From positions 744,001 through 808,000 of the forward strand of contig JAHWDD010000002.1 in assembly GCA_023897205.1 (NCBI GenBank): a stretch of 64,000 nt of DNA. Reading direction: 5' to 3'. The notes under the pieces were generated by a model. The model did not search any database, was not told the origin of the DNA, and saw nothing but the letters and a program-made list of their open reading frames with translations. Below, in pieces: positions 41,514 to 52,126 of this stretch. The first letter of the stretch is position 1; each line of letters begins with the position of its first letter. Source of the stretch: Exophiala sp. HKRS030. Taxonomy: Eukaryota; Ascomycota; Eurotiomycetes; Chaetothyriales; Herpotrichiellaceae. A program made the position numbers and the translations under genes.

Positions 41514-44500
41514 ATGTCTTCGCCGTCGTCTCCGTCTCGGTCTCAACCCATCAAGATTCTCATAGCCAATCGATCGGAAATCGCGTGCCGGCTCATCAGG
41601 ACATACTCGCTCTACCCTAACATCCAGACGGTGGCATTGTTCACTCCCTCGGAAAAGGATCAGACACACGTGCGTCTCGCCACGTCCTCGGTAGAGCTCC
41701 CGGAAGAAGGGCCACGAGCGTATCTCGACGCGGCCAATATTGTCAATGTCGCCAAACAGGAAAATTGCTGGGGTATCGCGCCGGGATACGGGTTCCTGTC
41801 TGAAGATGCCGGGTTCGTGAGACTATGCGAGCAACAGGGCATCGCGTTCATCGGCCCGTCTAGCGAGCAGTTGGCGCAACTGGGGAACAAGATGAGCGCG
41901 AGGTCGTTGGCCGCCGACGTCGGAGTTCCGGTTCTGGTTGGCACCAAGACCACGCGTGATCGAGGTTCCTCCATCGCAGACGTCCTGGCGTTTGCAAAGA
42001 GTCTTGGGCCGTCCGGTCGCAAAATCATCCTCAAGGCAGCAGCAGGCGGCGGAGGGCGCGGCATCCGCATCATCGACGACAACACGGACGAGAAGGCCAT
42101 TCGTCAGGCTTACGAAGCCTGTCAGCGAGAGGCACAGGCGTCCTTTGGCGACGGAAGCTTGTTCGCGGAGCGATATCTACAGGGTGCTAAACACATCGAG
42201 GTCCAGCTTCTCGGAGACGGCAAGGGACAAGTCTGCCATTTCTGGGAAAGAGAATGCTCGCTACAGCGCAGGAACCAGAAAGTCGTCGAGATTGCACCTT
42301 CGCCATCAATTTCGCCGCAGCTAAGGCGAGCCATCATCGAAGCTGCGGTGAAACTAGGGAAAGCAGTGAAGCTGCGAAGTCTCACCACGATCGAGTTCCT
42401 TGTCGACACAGCAAACGAAGACTTTTACTTCATGGAGGCGAATCCCAGGATACAAGTCGAGCATACCATCACCGAACAGATTAATAGCGTTGATTTGGTG
42501 GATCTACAACTTCAGGTGGCTTTGGGGAGAACGCTGGCGGACCTGTCCATAACGCGAGAACCTCCACCACCTCGACTTACATCCATACAGCTCCGCATCA
42601 ACGCCGAGAGCTTCATTCCAGACGGTACTGCGCAACCTGAAGCGGGTGTTATTCGACAAGGATATTTCCCCACAGGAGCAGGCGTGCGAGTCGAAACGGC
42701 ACTTGAAGGAGGCCGGCGGTATGCCGTGAGCCCCTTGTTCGACAGCCTTTTGGCGAAACTCATCGTCACGTCAACTTCGTACGAGTCCGCACTGCGGCTG
42801 GCTCGTTGGGCTATCGATGAGACAAGGATCGTAGGGTGCAGGACGAATCAGGCGTTCCTAATGGCTGTGTTGGATATGAAAGCCGTACAAGAAGGCAGGA
42901 GCAATATTTTGACCATCCAGCAGAACTTTGAGGCTCTGTACAGCACCACGCAGCAATTCGAAGATGAGTTGCGAGCTAAAACTGACCGCACCTCTGAAGA
43001 AGCTGCCGAAACAATGAAGGACCAGACAAAAGTTGAGCGACCAGAAGGCTCTGAAGAGCTACTCGCGCATATCACGGGAGTTGTCCTTTCCCTGAAGGTA
43101 AATGAAGGCGACAAAATCACTGCTGGCCAAGAATTGGTCATTCTTGCGGCGATGAAAATGGAACATTCCGTCCGCAGCGCGTCCAATGGTATTGTGGCAA
43201 AGGTGGCCGTGACAACGGGACAGCAAATAAATGCCGGCGATCCTCTTCTCTTCATCATCGCTGATGGAGACAGCTCATCTTCCACTACACAAGACCTAAC
43301 AGAAACTGAGAACCCAGAGGACCTGCGGCCGGAGCTGAAGGAGCTGAATGAACGCAAGGCCCTTCTGCGGTACTCTGCCCGCGAAGAGGACGTGGCCAAG
43401 CGCCATGCAAACGGGTATCTCACCGGCCGGGAAAACCTCGACTTACTCGTGGACAAGGATTCATTTATCGAAATTGGAGACCTTGTGGTTGCGGCACAGA
43501 GAAAACGGTACCCCCTGTCCCATCTCATCGCTCGGACGAGCGGAGATGGTATCATCGTGGGCTGGGCGAAGATGGAATCTCACCCTATCGCAGTTGTCAT
43601 TGGCGATTACCTCGTTCTTGCCGGCACGCAAGGGCATTTCCACCATCAGAAGTTAGATCGCATTTTCCAATCAATCATTAATCATCCTGCGCCTTTGGTG
43701 TTTTATACCGAAGGAGGAGGTGGAAGACCAGGTGACACAGATCACTTGGGCATGGCGGGTCTCAAGACACCATCATTCGCTCTGATGGGAGAAATCAAGG
43801 CAAGAGGGATACCTTCGGTTGCAGTAGTGAATGGATACTGCTTTGCGGGCAACGCTGCATTTTTGGGAACATGCGACATCATCATCGCTACAAGAGGCGG
43901 GTCAAAAGATGCGCCTTCGAGGAAGGCTACCACCATCGGCATGGGTGGCCAAGCGATGATTGAGGGTGGTGGTCTGGGCCGATTCGAGCACGAACATATT
44001 GGTCCCGTCGATGTCCATATGCGCTCGGGTGGCATCGATGTACTTGTAGACACTGAGGTCGAAGCTGCGTCGCTTGTCCGCAAGATCGTGGCTCTGTTCA
44101 CACATCCGCAGCTGCCACCGGCGAAGAGTCCTTACACGTCGGATCCTCTTCGCCTACGCACCGCGGTGCCACCGCTGTCGTCTCCTCGTCGAGCCTACGA
44201 CGTTCGCCGTGTGATCAACTTCCTGTTGGATGACGACAGCTTCATCGAGTTCTGTCCTGAGTGGGGACTCTCTGTGCTCACAGGCTTTGGGCGCATCAAC
44301 GGCCGCGCGATCGCAATCATAGCTTCTAACTCCTCGTCTCCGCTTGGAGGTGCTATCGATGTCGCATCGGGAGAAAAGGTCAATCGTCTTCTCCGCCTCC
44401 TGATTCGCCTCGGCGGCATGCATCTGCTCAGCCTCTGCGATACCCCAGGATTCATGGTCGGCCCCGACTTCGAGCGGTCGACCGAAGCTCAAGGCGCCGG

Positions 44501-44942
44501 AAGCACATACCGCTGCTTTGGTGACTGGTTCGGCAACTCACAAGAATTTGCCCTTCACGGCGGCCGCTTCCTAGGGCTCGTTCTGCGAAATGGGTTCGGA
44601 CTGGGCGCGCAAGCGATGCTCGGTGGTGGAAGCTTGAACAACAGCATGTGTGTGGCGTGGCCGAACGCCGTCTTCGGCGGAATGGGCATCGAAGGTGCTG
44701 TAAGGCTTGCGTACAGGAAGGAGTTGGAAGCCATCAAGGATCTTGAGAAAAGAAAGCAAAAGGAGCAAGAGATGATCGATGTCATGTACGACGAAGGGAG
44801 GGCCCTGAACATGGCCATGGCGGCAGAGATTGACAGTGTGATCGATCCGGCCACAACGAGGAAATGGCTGGAGCAGATGATGAAGGTGTTGCCGGAGAGA
44901 GTGCCGACGTATGTTAAAGCAAGAAGATGTGCGAAGATGTGA
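41514..44942 (+). CDS. Single-polypeptide biotin-dependent acyl-CoA carboxylase (BC-BCCP-CT)
   Basis: Intronless, 1142 residues from ATG 41514. Residues about 10-460 are a biotin carboxylase: KILIANRSEIACRLIRTYS, the ATP-grasp Gly loop after Lys174 (AAAGGGGRG), and MEANPRIQVEHTITE at about 307. Residues about 520-595 are a biotinyl domain, with the biotin Lys548 in ILAAMKMEHS. Residues about 605-1130 are a carboxyltransferase of the crotonase-like type, with PLVFYTEGGGGRPGD, the oxyanion-type GYCFAGNAAFLGTCD, GSLNNSMCVAWPNAVFGGMG, and a Lys/Glu-rich end. Most acyl-CoA carboxylases split these parts over two chains; one-chain forms (long-chain acyl-CoA carboxylase, LCC) are known from bacteria. 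Reaction: ATP, bicarbonate and an acyl-CoA give a carboxylated acyl-CoA. It is distinct from Acc1 and pyruvate carboxylase. No targeting peptide is obvious. Confidence 0.9.
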   Translation: MSSPSSPSRSQPIKILIANRSEIACRLIRTYSLYPNIQTVALFTPSEKDQTHVRLATSSVELPEEGPRAYLDAANIVNVAKQENCWGIAPGYGFLSEDAGFVRLCEQQGIAFIGPSSEQLAQLGNKMSARSLAADVGVPVLVGTKTTRDRGSSIADVLAFAKSLGPSGRKIILKAAAGGGGRGIRIIDDNTDEKAIRQAYEACQREAQASFGDGSLFAERYLQGAKHIEVQLLGDGKGQVCHFWERECSLQRRNQKVVEIAPSPSISPQLRRAIIEAAVKLGKAVKLRSLTTIEFLVDTANEDFYFMEANPRIQVEHTITEQINSVDLVDLQLQVALGRTLADLSITREPPPPRLTSIQLRINAESFIPDGTAQPEAGVIRQGYFPTGAGVRVETALEGGRRYAVSPLFDSLLAKLIVTSTSYESALRLARWAIDETRIVGCRTNQAFLMAVLDMKAVQEGRSNILTIQQNFEALYSTTQQFEDELRAKTDRTSEEAAETMKDQTKVERPEGSEELLAHITGVVLSLKVNEGDKITAGQELVILAAMKMEHSVRSASNGIVAKVAVTTGQQINAGDPLLFIIADGDSSSSTTQDLTETENPEDLRPELKELNERKALLRYSAREEDVAKRHANGYLTGRENLDLLVDKDSFIEIGDLVVAAQRKRYPLSHLIARTSGDGIIVGWAKMESHPIAVVIGDYLVLAGTQGHFHHQKLDRIFQSIINHPAPLVFYTEGGGGRPGDTDHLGMAGLKTPSFALMGEIKARGIPSVAVVNGYCFAGNAAFLGTCDIIIATRGGSKDAPSRKATTIGMGGQAMIEGGGLGRFEHEHIGPVDVHMRSGGIDVLVDTEVEAASLVRKIVALFTHPQLPPAKSPYTSDPLRLRTAVPPLSSPRRAYDVRRVINFLLDDDSFIEFCPEWGLSVLTGFGRINGRAIAIIASNSSSPLGGAIDVASGEKVNRLLRLLIRLGGMHLLSLCDTPGFMVGPDFERSTEAQGAGSTYRCFGDWFGNSQEFALHGGRFLGLVLRNGFGLGAQAMLGGGSLNNSMCVAWPNAVFGGMGIEGAVRLAYRKELEAIKDLEKRKQKEQEMIDVMYDEGRALNMAMAAEIDSVIDPATTRKWLEQMMKVLPERVPTYVKARRCAKM

Positions 44943-45838
44943 GAGATACCAAGAATCCATCCGGCGAAGTTGAAGAATTGGTGTGATGGATATGTAGACT
45001 CGTCCAGAAAGATTGGCGTCTGGTAGAACTAGAAAGGGCACAGAACCGGACATGTTGATCGACGGCGCATACTGGTTTCTGGCCGAGTGGAGGGCATAGA
45101 GATGCGTTAGGACCATAGAGGGAACGTGTCCGTCGACAATGACGGTAAGAGAAGTGAACGTTTAAAAGAACGAGTATATACAAGCGACGAGGTCTGGGTG
45201 AGATCAGGGTGTCACAATGACTTTTGCCGCCAAGTGTATTTGTACCTCTTACTCCGTACTCGTGGAATATATCTAACATCTGTTCCATCTTCTACCCTAT
45301 AATCACAGCCAGCATTCCAATTATATCATCAAATCCAAGAGATCACGATCGTGCACACATCTAGTATTATTTGATTACTTACCTACTTGTGATGAAGTTC
45401 AGCCTTGTGTCCACCAAGCGCAGCCTTGTCCGGCCGGCAGTCATATCCGGACGTATATCTCGAGAGAACATCCAGGTTGCAATTTGCATTCGGCGACCAA
45501 GTCTGAGGATCTAAGTACATCATCTTTGGATAGTTCTTGTTATGCTTGTCCGTTCTCTGGTTGTCTTCACATACGTAAATGATAGTCAAGCGAAATCATA
45601 TCGGACTCGATAATCCGATTTTAAGTACAAGTAGTTGTTGGCTGTGGTGGAAACATGCGTCTATTCAATATGACATCACGGCTTCATGGTCCCCGAATCC
45701 TTGCACAAATATTCAAGAATGTTGACGGTGACTACATGGGTTTCTATTGTCCTTCAATTCTCTGATTTGTGTGTTCTCATCGCCTCTCACCAGCAGGAAA
45801 TCTCAAGTCGACTCGGGTCATACAAGTACAAAGGCGAA
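44943..45838. other. Intergenic, no gene seen
   Basis: About 900 bp with one TACTCCGTA motif (45250-45258). The frame of the next gene is open from an upstream ATG at 45686, probably leader. Confidence 0.5.
45250..45258 (-). repeat. TACGGAGTA dispersed motif
   Basis: Exact copy on the minus strand, 3' of the carboxylase gene. Confidence 0.8.
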
Positions 45839-46744
45839 ATGAGTCAACATCAAGTAGCCGGTCCAGGCATATCAACTTTGGCCGCAAGGCTGCTCAAATT
45901 CAGTCCCTCTGCATGGCTGAAGTCGTGGCTGCTCTATCTGGGAGTCCAAACACATGTCGGAACGACGACTCAACCTGGAATGAAGCCGCTGCACAACGTC
46001 TGCGAATACCTACATGCTCTACACATCTATACAGATGAGGCAAGACGTGGGGAGGTGCGGACGGTCAGTGCTCATCATTTCTGCTCTCATGTTAGAAAAG
46101 GTAAGTGGATCGACGGATTTTAGAATCAAGCACTGAGAAAAGCTGGTGTGCGTTCACCTAGATCTTCGTCAGTGCTTGATATACGATTCGTGCAAGCCCG
46201 ACGCACGCTTGATTGGTGTCGAATTCATGATTCCGAAGGAGAGGTACGAACAGCTCGATCTCGAGGAACAAAAGTATTGTAAGTTTGCCGTTAAACTACC
46301 CATCATGTCCTTTCAAGTCAGCTAGCTCTCGTCGGGGCGTTCCCTGACTCAAATGATCCAGGGCACTCCCATGAATTCGAGGTCAAGTCAGGTATGCTTG
46401 TTCTTCCATATCCAGAATCACATCGTCGTCGCAAGGATGCGTGGGATGAATTGGAGACGGAAGCCATGGAGGAAGTTGTTGGCTTATATGGCAAACTCTA
46501 CCATTTCTGGGAAGTTGACAAGGGCCACGATTTGCCGTTGGGTCAACCCAAACTCATGGGCTCCCTGACGGGCTTCGAGCAGTTGAATGTGGACGAAGCG
46601 ATGGCCCAGAGGAACAAGGAAGAAGGAATCGACCAGCCGAAGAAACGACAGTTGAGAGAACACATACCCGTACCAGGCATCTCTCACAATGCCGACAGCT
46701 GGTGGAAGGAAGCACAGCGGGAGAAAAAAGGACTCTATGCCTGA
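45839..46744 (+). CDS. OBAP / DUF1264 family protein
   Basis: Exons 45839-46100, 46162-46278 and 46362-46744, 253 residues. The family pattern is continuous across both introns: NVCEYLHALHIY, AHHFCSHVRKDLRQCLIYDS, ARLIGVEFMIPKERYEQL, YWHSHEFEVKSGMLVLPYP, VVGLYGKLYHFWEVDKG, and a C-terminus with HIPVPGISHNADSWWKEAQ. The family is named after plant oil-body-associated proteins; the biochemical role is unknown, though conserved His and Glu residues in the WHSHE segment look like a possible metal site. An in-frame ATG at 45686 would add 51 residues, but the chosen start gives the usual family length. Single-copy context; neighbours are unrelated. Confidence 0.85.
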
Positions 46745-47137
46745 GAAGCCTTGGGCTCGACACCAGACTGACGACTGCCGAGTTCCATCATACAAGGTAT
46801 TGAGAAGAGTGGACGATAGTGTCTAGATCAAATAAGTCAGGTGTTTGATGTGTCGAAAAGCGAACAAATTGAAATGACGTAGTCGTCGCAGTCTTTCATC
46901 CTCGGTGCTTCGTGATTGACTCGGTGCATCAATTCACGCACATCTTCAATTCAGTGTGCACTAACATTGTACATTTTTCTATAACTGTTTCATTCCCTCG
47001 TTCTGTTAGCGGCCTTATCTCAATTTCTGTTACAAACATTCAGCAGCGCCCAAAGTTGGCCTCTTCCAGCTACCCATCAACAACTACTTTTACATTCGAG
47101 TCATCCCACCTCCACCCTCACAAGTCTCTAAAACAAG
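46745..47137. other. Intergenic, no gene seen
   Basis: 390 bp holding the promoter and a CT-rich leader of the Tma64 gene. Confidence 0.5.
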
Positions 47138-49102
47138 ATGTTCAAGAAGAAACCACAGATCAAGAACCTCTCTCCTCTGCGATCTTCCGACCGTCGAAAA
47201 CTAGCAGATCAAATAATCTCAGACTATAAAGTTCATATCCCTACCCTACAAGAAATTGATACAACGATCTCCAGCGAAGAAGCCCAGGCAGTGGCGTCTT
47301 CGAACAACCCCACGCCTGCTCTCGCCTCTACGCGAACCTCATTAGTCCCAGAAACATGCCTATCTGCTCGGTTTTCGACCCATGCCGGGCCTAATGCTAC
47401 ACTGGTGTCAGGGACAGTCTATGTGGGTGCACATCCCGGACAGGAAGAGCGAATCTTATGGATCCAGTACGGGAAAGATGCGAAATTGTATCCTACCGTG
47501 TACACACTATGGCACAATCCAGGCTTGGTGCCATTACTACATACTCCGGACTTTGTGATAGAGAAACTCCAAACAGGCGCAGATCTGATGACCCCAGGCC
47601 TCGTTGGTGGACCACCCTGGCCGGAGGCTGCCAAAACAGGTGCCGTCGTGGCTGTCGCTGGGTTGGAAAGACCAAGTGTACCGGTGTGGGTCGGAACATG
47701 CAAGATTGACATATCCAGTCTGGGACGGGTGCAGGGCACTAAGGGTGCAGCGGTTGAAGGTGTCCATTGGGACGGTGACGAGATTTGGAATTGGAGCTCT
47801 ACAGGTAGTGGCGGGCGAGCTGCACCAGAAAGAATTGAAGATTGGGAACTCGAGTTCAAGGGTGCCGAAGAAAGATTGGCGGGTCTCGATCTGGATGAAG
47901 ATGAGGACGCTCAAGAAGAAGGCGGTGTCGCGCTCGAGCCGGCAACGGTCAAGCAGAATGGCAACACTCCAATCGATGGTTCGATCGAGGCCGAAGAAGA
48001 AGCACCCGAGCGAGAGCCAACGACTGCCGAAGTCGATGATGCCTTCCGTGATGCCTTTCTTTACGCTGTGTACGATGCAAAGAAGAATGGCGAGCCGCCA
48101 CATTATGGCATAGACTTTCCTATCCAGCCTTCGTTCCTGATAGCAAACATGGTCCAGCCTCACTTGCGTTTCCAAAACCAACATTACACGATCAAGAAGA
48201 CCTCGTGGAAGAACACCAAGAAATTCATCAAATACCTGGACAAAGCAGTTCTTGTCAAATCAAAGGACCGGAACGGAGGTGAAACCGTCATCTTGGATGT
48301 TGACTTTGAAGATGACAAAATCCGCAATTTCACTCCCTACAGATTACCGAAGCCGAAGCCTCAACCTTGTAACGGTGCGAACGGGGACTCCAAGCTCGCC
48401 GTGAACGGAGGTGGCGATCCATCTGTAGGTCAGAAGCTCAGCATACAGACGGTGTACCGCGCTTCCAGCAAACTCGTGCCCGATCTGATACCGTCCAAGA
48501 CCACATTTTATACGGCGTCACAAGTGTCGGCATTCTTGAAAAGGTATATCGAAAACAGCCCCGAGCTGACGACGGGCACGTCCTCACCACGCTTCGTCAA
48601 GCTCAACCCTTTCATTGCCAACAACATCCTCTCCTCCCACCTCTCCGGCGGCGATTCACGGATAATGGCAGCGGGAGAGATGGCCAGAGACGCTCTTCTC
48701 AAACGGGTCCTCGACGACTCACACCTGTGCCTACCGCACTGGGTTCTCCTCCGGAACGATCAGAGTTATGATTCTGAGAATCCCGACCCGATATTGAGAC
48801 CGAAAGCGGGACCGCCGCCGCAGGTGAATGTGGTTCTGGAGAAGCGATCCGGAACCAAGACGGCCACCAAGATTTCGGGGTTGGAAACATTCGGCGTCAA
48901 CCCTCACACCCTCGGTCCCGAACTCCAGAAGAAGTGTGCGGGCAGCGCCAGCGTGGGCCAACACGTCGGTGGGAAGCCTGGCATGTTGGAGATTTTGGTG
49001 CAGGGGGACCAGAGGGACGTGGTGGAAAAGGAACTCGGAAGGAGAGGCGTGGATAGAAGATGGATCGTCTTTGAAGACAAGACCAGGAAGAAAAAGAAGT
49101 GA
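47138..49102 (+). CDS. TMA64: Translation factor Tma64 / eIF2D (ligatin) homologue
   Basis: Intronless, 654 residues. The N-terminus (MFKKKPQIKNLSPLRSSDRR) and the following domain are those of eIF2D: a DUF1947-type segment, then a PUA domain at about 90-190 (TVYTLWHNPGLVPLLHTP, VWVGTCKIDISSL). After an acidic linker (about 240-310) come a winged-helix part (RDAFLYAVYDAKKNG) and a SWIB/MDM2-like part (TIKKTSWKNTKKFIKYLDK and on to LKRYIENSPELTTG). A C-terminal SUI1 domain (about 560-645) includes TKISGLETFGVNPHTLG and GKPGMLEILVQGDQRD. The protein releases deacylated tRNA and mRNA from 40S subunits and can deliver tRNA to the P site independently of eIF2. Cytosolic. Length and order fit the yeast and human proteins. 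Confidence 0.9.
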   Translation: MFKKKPQIKNLSPLRSSDRRKLADQIISDYKVHIPTLQEIDTTISSEEAQAVASSNNPTPALASTRTSLVPETCLSARFSTHAGPNATLVSGTVYVGAHPGQEERILWIQYGKDAKLYPTVYTLWHNPGLVPLLHTPDFVIEKLQTGADLMTPGLVGGPPWPEAAKTGAVVAVAGLERPSVPVWVGTCKIDISSLGRVQGTKGAAVEGVHWDGDEIWNWSSTGSGGRAAPERIEDWELEFKGAEERLAGLDLDEDEDAQEEGGVALEPATVKQNGNTPIDGSIEAEEEAPEREPTTAEVDDAFRDAFLYAVYDAKKNGEPPHYGIDFPIQPSFLIANMVQPHLRFQNQHYTIKKTSWKNTKKFIKYLDKAVLVKSKDRNGGETVILDVDFEDDKIRNFTPYRLPKPKPQPCNGANGDSKLAVNGGGDPSVGQKLSIQTVYRASSKLVPDLIPSKTTFYTASQVSAFLKRYIENSPELTTGTSSPRFVKLNPFIANNILSSHLSGGDSRIMAAGEMARDALLKRVLDDSHLCLPHWVLLRNDQSYDSENPDPILRPKAGPPPQVNVVLEKRSGTKTATKISGLETFGVNPHTLGPELQKKCAGSASVGQHVGGKPGMLEILVQGDQRDVVEKELGRRGVDRRWIVFEDKTRKKKK

Positions 49103-49785
49103 TTACATGTCTCTTCGTCTCTACGAGATCTATCCTGGTCTGCAGAGGTCGGGCGAGGTGTCGGATCCGTACGACTGGTGTTCTCGACTCAATATCTGCC
49201 ATGGACCCCATCATCAGTGAATGAAATGAAGCAATGAACAAAATTTGAAAGATTTTACACTCCCTTGTACCTGGGCACGTTTGCACACGACACATACGGT
49301 GGCCATGAGGGTACATATTCCGCCCTTTTTTTAACTCCCTTACTGCTCATGTTCAACCTCGTGCCCCCCAGCTTCCCCCTGTCTTCTTCGCTCCATCAAC
49401 ACTGCCCTGTCGTTGCCATAATCGCTTACTACTGGGTCATACACAGAATGATAGGATTTCCAAAAAAGAAAGTACCAGTGTTTCCCCTTTATTAATATTT
49501 GGGCTGCCTAGCCGTCTGTCTAGTCATTATAGTCATGAAGAAAGAACAAAGAACTCCCCCACTTTTCAAGTGACTGCGCGCGACCGAGGTATGATGCAGT
49601 CCCTCCCAATTAACACATTGATGCATGCGAAGAAGCCCAATCGCCAGTAATAAATGAACAGCCACAAAAGTTCTCCTCTGGGGCCATTTTCCCTCCAAGC
49701 ATGCCCAAACCAGTCAATCAATCAATTAATGCCCATGGCCGATTCATTTTCGCCCGCCTTTGTCCGTACATGGTCGCTTCACATC
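49103..49785. other. Convergent intergenic region, no gene seen
   Basis: About 680 bp between the 3' ends of the Tma64 gene and the tyrosinase. Nothing recognised. Confidence 0.5.
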
Positions 49786-50937
49786 CTATAGGGAAACGTC
49801 GTACTTGTAGCAGAAAGGGCCGGAAGTAGTGCTGATGAGTTCACCAATGGTGTAAGGATTTGTCTCGAAATAACCCCAACCGGGTTGCTGAGAGTCGAGG
49901 GTTCCATTGGCGCTGGGTGGTGCGTCGTTGGCAGTCAAGGTACCGAAAACAGCATTGGCAAGATCGGGATGACGAGCCTGCCACGAAGTGTACAAGTTGT
50001 CGAGGAAGGTATGCAACGGCCACCAGATCGGATCTTGTACAGATACAAAAATATTGGATCCCGGTGACCCAACAACGAAATGGGCACCAGAGTGAAGACC
50101 CAAAGAACCACCGCCGGCGACACCATTGATCAAAGTATCAAAGGTGGCAATATCGTCACTCTCAAGTGCCTGGTACAGAGCGGTTTCATTGCACCACGTT
50201 TGAGCAACGTATGTGTTGAGATCGCGTGTTAAACAGGTTCTGTTGAGAGCAAAGGCATTTTCTGGCAACGGCGCACCCATGAGGAGGTTCTGGATCGAGA
50301 TGGGTTGGATGGTAGTTTCCATGTTGGCAAATGGGCCACTCGTGACACAGCCTCCGCCCGAGCCATGAGGGAGCGAGAAGTTGGGGGAGAGCATGACGGG
50401 CCCTGTGTCCACATATTCACCATCACCAGACATGGAGTATTCAGAGCCATCAAAGACGGCGCTGCCATGGAGGTTGTCCGCAGTGGCAGGCCAGTTCCAA
50501 TACGGGAAAGCACCCTGGTAACCACACGTCTGTCTCAAGTCCTCTTCGAACAGGTGAAGGTAGTATCGATGCCACGTCAAGAAGTAGGCTGACAGGTGGA
50601 CGATCTCGGTCAAGTTGGTGTGGACAACTGCATAGTCGAAGTATCGGTTGATGGCGGCAGGGTAGAGTGTCTGGTCTAGTTGGGATGGCTGGGCCATGAT
50701 GCATTTGACGGCGTCGGTGTAGGCCTTGCGCTCTTGGGGGGCCATGGAGTCGAAGTCCTTGCGGATTTTGACATTGTCATCCGTACATGCCTCGTACTTC
50801 CCAGGGAAGCGTTCGTTGTTCCAGCTGTCGATGTTGGGAAAATGGGGAGTCGGCCCCCATGGTTTGGGAGCTGCATTGACGACCGAGAGGATGGCCGACA
50901 GTGCTAGAATAGAGAGAGATAATAGTGTTTTGGTCAT
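49786..50937 (-). CDS. Secreted tyrosinase
   Basis: Intronless, 383 residues. The signal peptide covers about 1-22 (MTKTLLSLSILALSAILSVV, then NA before the cleavage site). Copper site A: His106, His114 and His123 (spacing H-x7-H-x8-H, ending FLTWHRYYLHLFEEDLR). Copper site B: His282 and His286 in LGLHSGAHFVVG, and His309 in DPIWWPLHTFLDNLY. All six ligands are present, so an active binuclear copper enzyme that oxidises phenols to quinones is expected. The protein is short, without the long C-terminal lid of the intracellular fungal tyrosinases, and matches the small secreted tyrosinase-like group. Several NxS/T sites and paired Cys support secretion. Possible roles are melanin formation or attack on environmental phenols. 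Confidence 0.93.
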   Translation of the reverse strand: MTKTLLSLSILALSAILSVVNAAPKPWGPTPHFPNIDSWNNERFPGKYEACTDDNVKIRKDFDSMAPQERKAYTDAVKCIMAQPSQLDQTLYPAAINRYFDYAVVHTNLTEIVHLSAYFLTWHRYYLHLFEEDLRQTCGYQGAFPYWNWPATADNLHGSAVFDGSEYSMSGDGEYVDTGPVMLSPNFSLPHGSGGGCVTSGPFANMETTIQPISIQNLLMGAPLPENAFALNRTCLTRDLNTYVAQTWCNETALYQALESDDIATFDTLINGVAGGGSLGLHSGAHFVVGSPGSNIFVSVQDPIWWPLHTFLDNLYTSWQARHPDLANAVFGTLTANDAPPSANGTLDSQQPGWGYFETNPYTIGELISTTSGPFCYKYDVSL

Positions 50938-51155
50938 ATTGAACGATTGTGATATGATAAGACCTTATAAAGCAGGGTCAAGACGAGATGAATGAGAAAG
51001 CAAAGTGAAAAAAACCCAAGTCCGCCACAGGTTGAAACGAAGGTCGGTCTCACGTTGAGACTTTCTAGAGGAAAGAGCGCCTGAGAGATCGAAAGAACAG
51101 ACAAGCCAGGGGAAGGGCGAGCAGAAAGGTGCATATAAAACAAGTAGATAGGAAG

Positions 51156-51164
51156 TACTCCGTA
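51156..51164 (-). repeat. TACGGAGTA dispersed motif
   Basis: Exact copy, about 220 bp upstream of the tyrosinase start. Confidence 0.8.
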
Positions 51165-51907
51165 TGAATGGTAGGAATGGAAAGTGTCAATATACTCGTA
51201 CGGACAGCTGAAAACCAATCGACTAGAGGGATCTTACTGTGGATTTTGACATGCTGAAGCGAGTCCGATGAGCATTAAATTAAGGACATCGAGGACCAAG
51301 ACACAGCCTAGACTTGATATAGCGAACAGACAGGGTTGGGGGGAGGGCAGGACATTTTCCAAGGCTGTGGCGGAATAACGAGAAAAGGGCCATAGGGAGC
51401 GAAACCAGTACTCGTACAGACAGTACGGGATGGATAAAACAATGAGGCAGGAAAAAGGAGCCAGGATTGCATGAAGGCACGCTTTAGGAGATGCTATTTT
51501 GGGGTTTCACAAGACCGGGGATTGATTTGATGGCAGGATTGATGGAAGAGATGTTATTGCATGATCGTCACGATGGACATGAATCTTTACCGCATCAAGA
51601 GCATCAGCACACATATTCATGTAAGGACAAGGCTCAGGCAAGGCCTCCCATGCCCTCCATTACGAGGCCTCCTCTTGAGTATCAAACCAATCTTGGGCTG
51701 CCTTGTCAGATCTCCCTACAGTACAGATCTTGAGTAACAATAAAAGTCGACAAAGAACACAGGGAGGAGGCAAAACAAATACGCTGTGTCTTCAAAAGTT
51801 CATCCTGTACATCATCTCTATGTGCATCTACACCCCTTCAACAACACTTCTCACATACCCGGGTTCTCAATCCCTACGAGTCCAACTTCTCCTCGTGCGG
51901 ATACAAG

Positions 51908-51916
51908 TACGGAGTA
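51908..51916 (+). repeat. TACGGAGTA dispersed motif
   Basis: Exact copy, intergenic. Confidence 0.8.
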
Positions 51917-52126
51917 TGAAAAGATCTTCCGCCGGCCTGATTCAAGCTTCTCACTCTTCCGTAGGTGGCGGAGCCTCGACCTCATCCCCCACTGCGCCTT
52001 TCCGAGCCTCGTTTAAATCCCCTGTCAAGTCCTTAGCCGCTCTTCACCAGTGGGAACTAATGCACATCCTCGGTGGCCGTGCTACAAACTGTTCGCCATT
52101 GGGCAATCATTCATGAAACCTTCAAC

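Larger units (their letters stand above)
50938..52126. other. Intergenic upstream of the tyrosinase, no gene seen
   Basis: 1.2 kb with two TACGGAGTA motifs (51156 minus, 51908 plus). No supported gene. Confidence 0.5.

Noticed and set aside
42848..43555. Minus-strand frame of 235 codons within the carboxylase
   Set aside because: Antisense to the biotinyl and carboxyltransferase domains; Ser/Arg-rich shadow.
45686..45838. Longer OBAP/DUF1264 protein from an upstream ATG
   Set aside because: Would make the protein longer than the family norm, and the added part resembles leader sequence.
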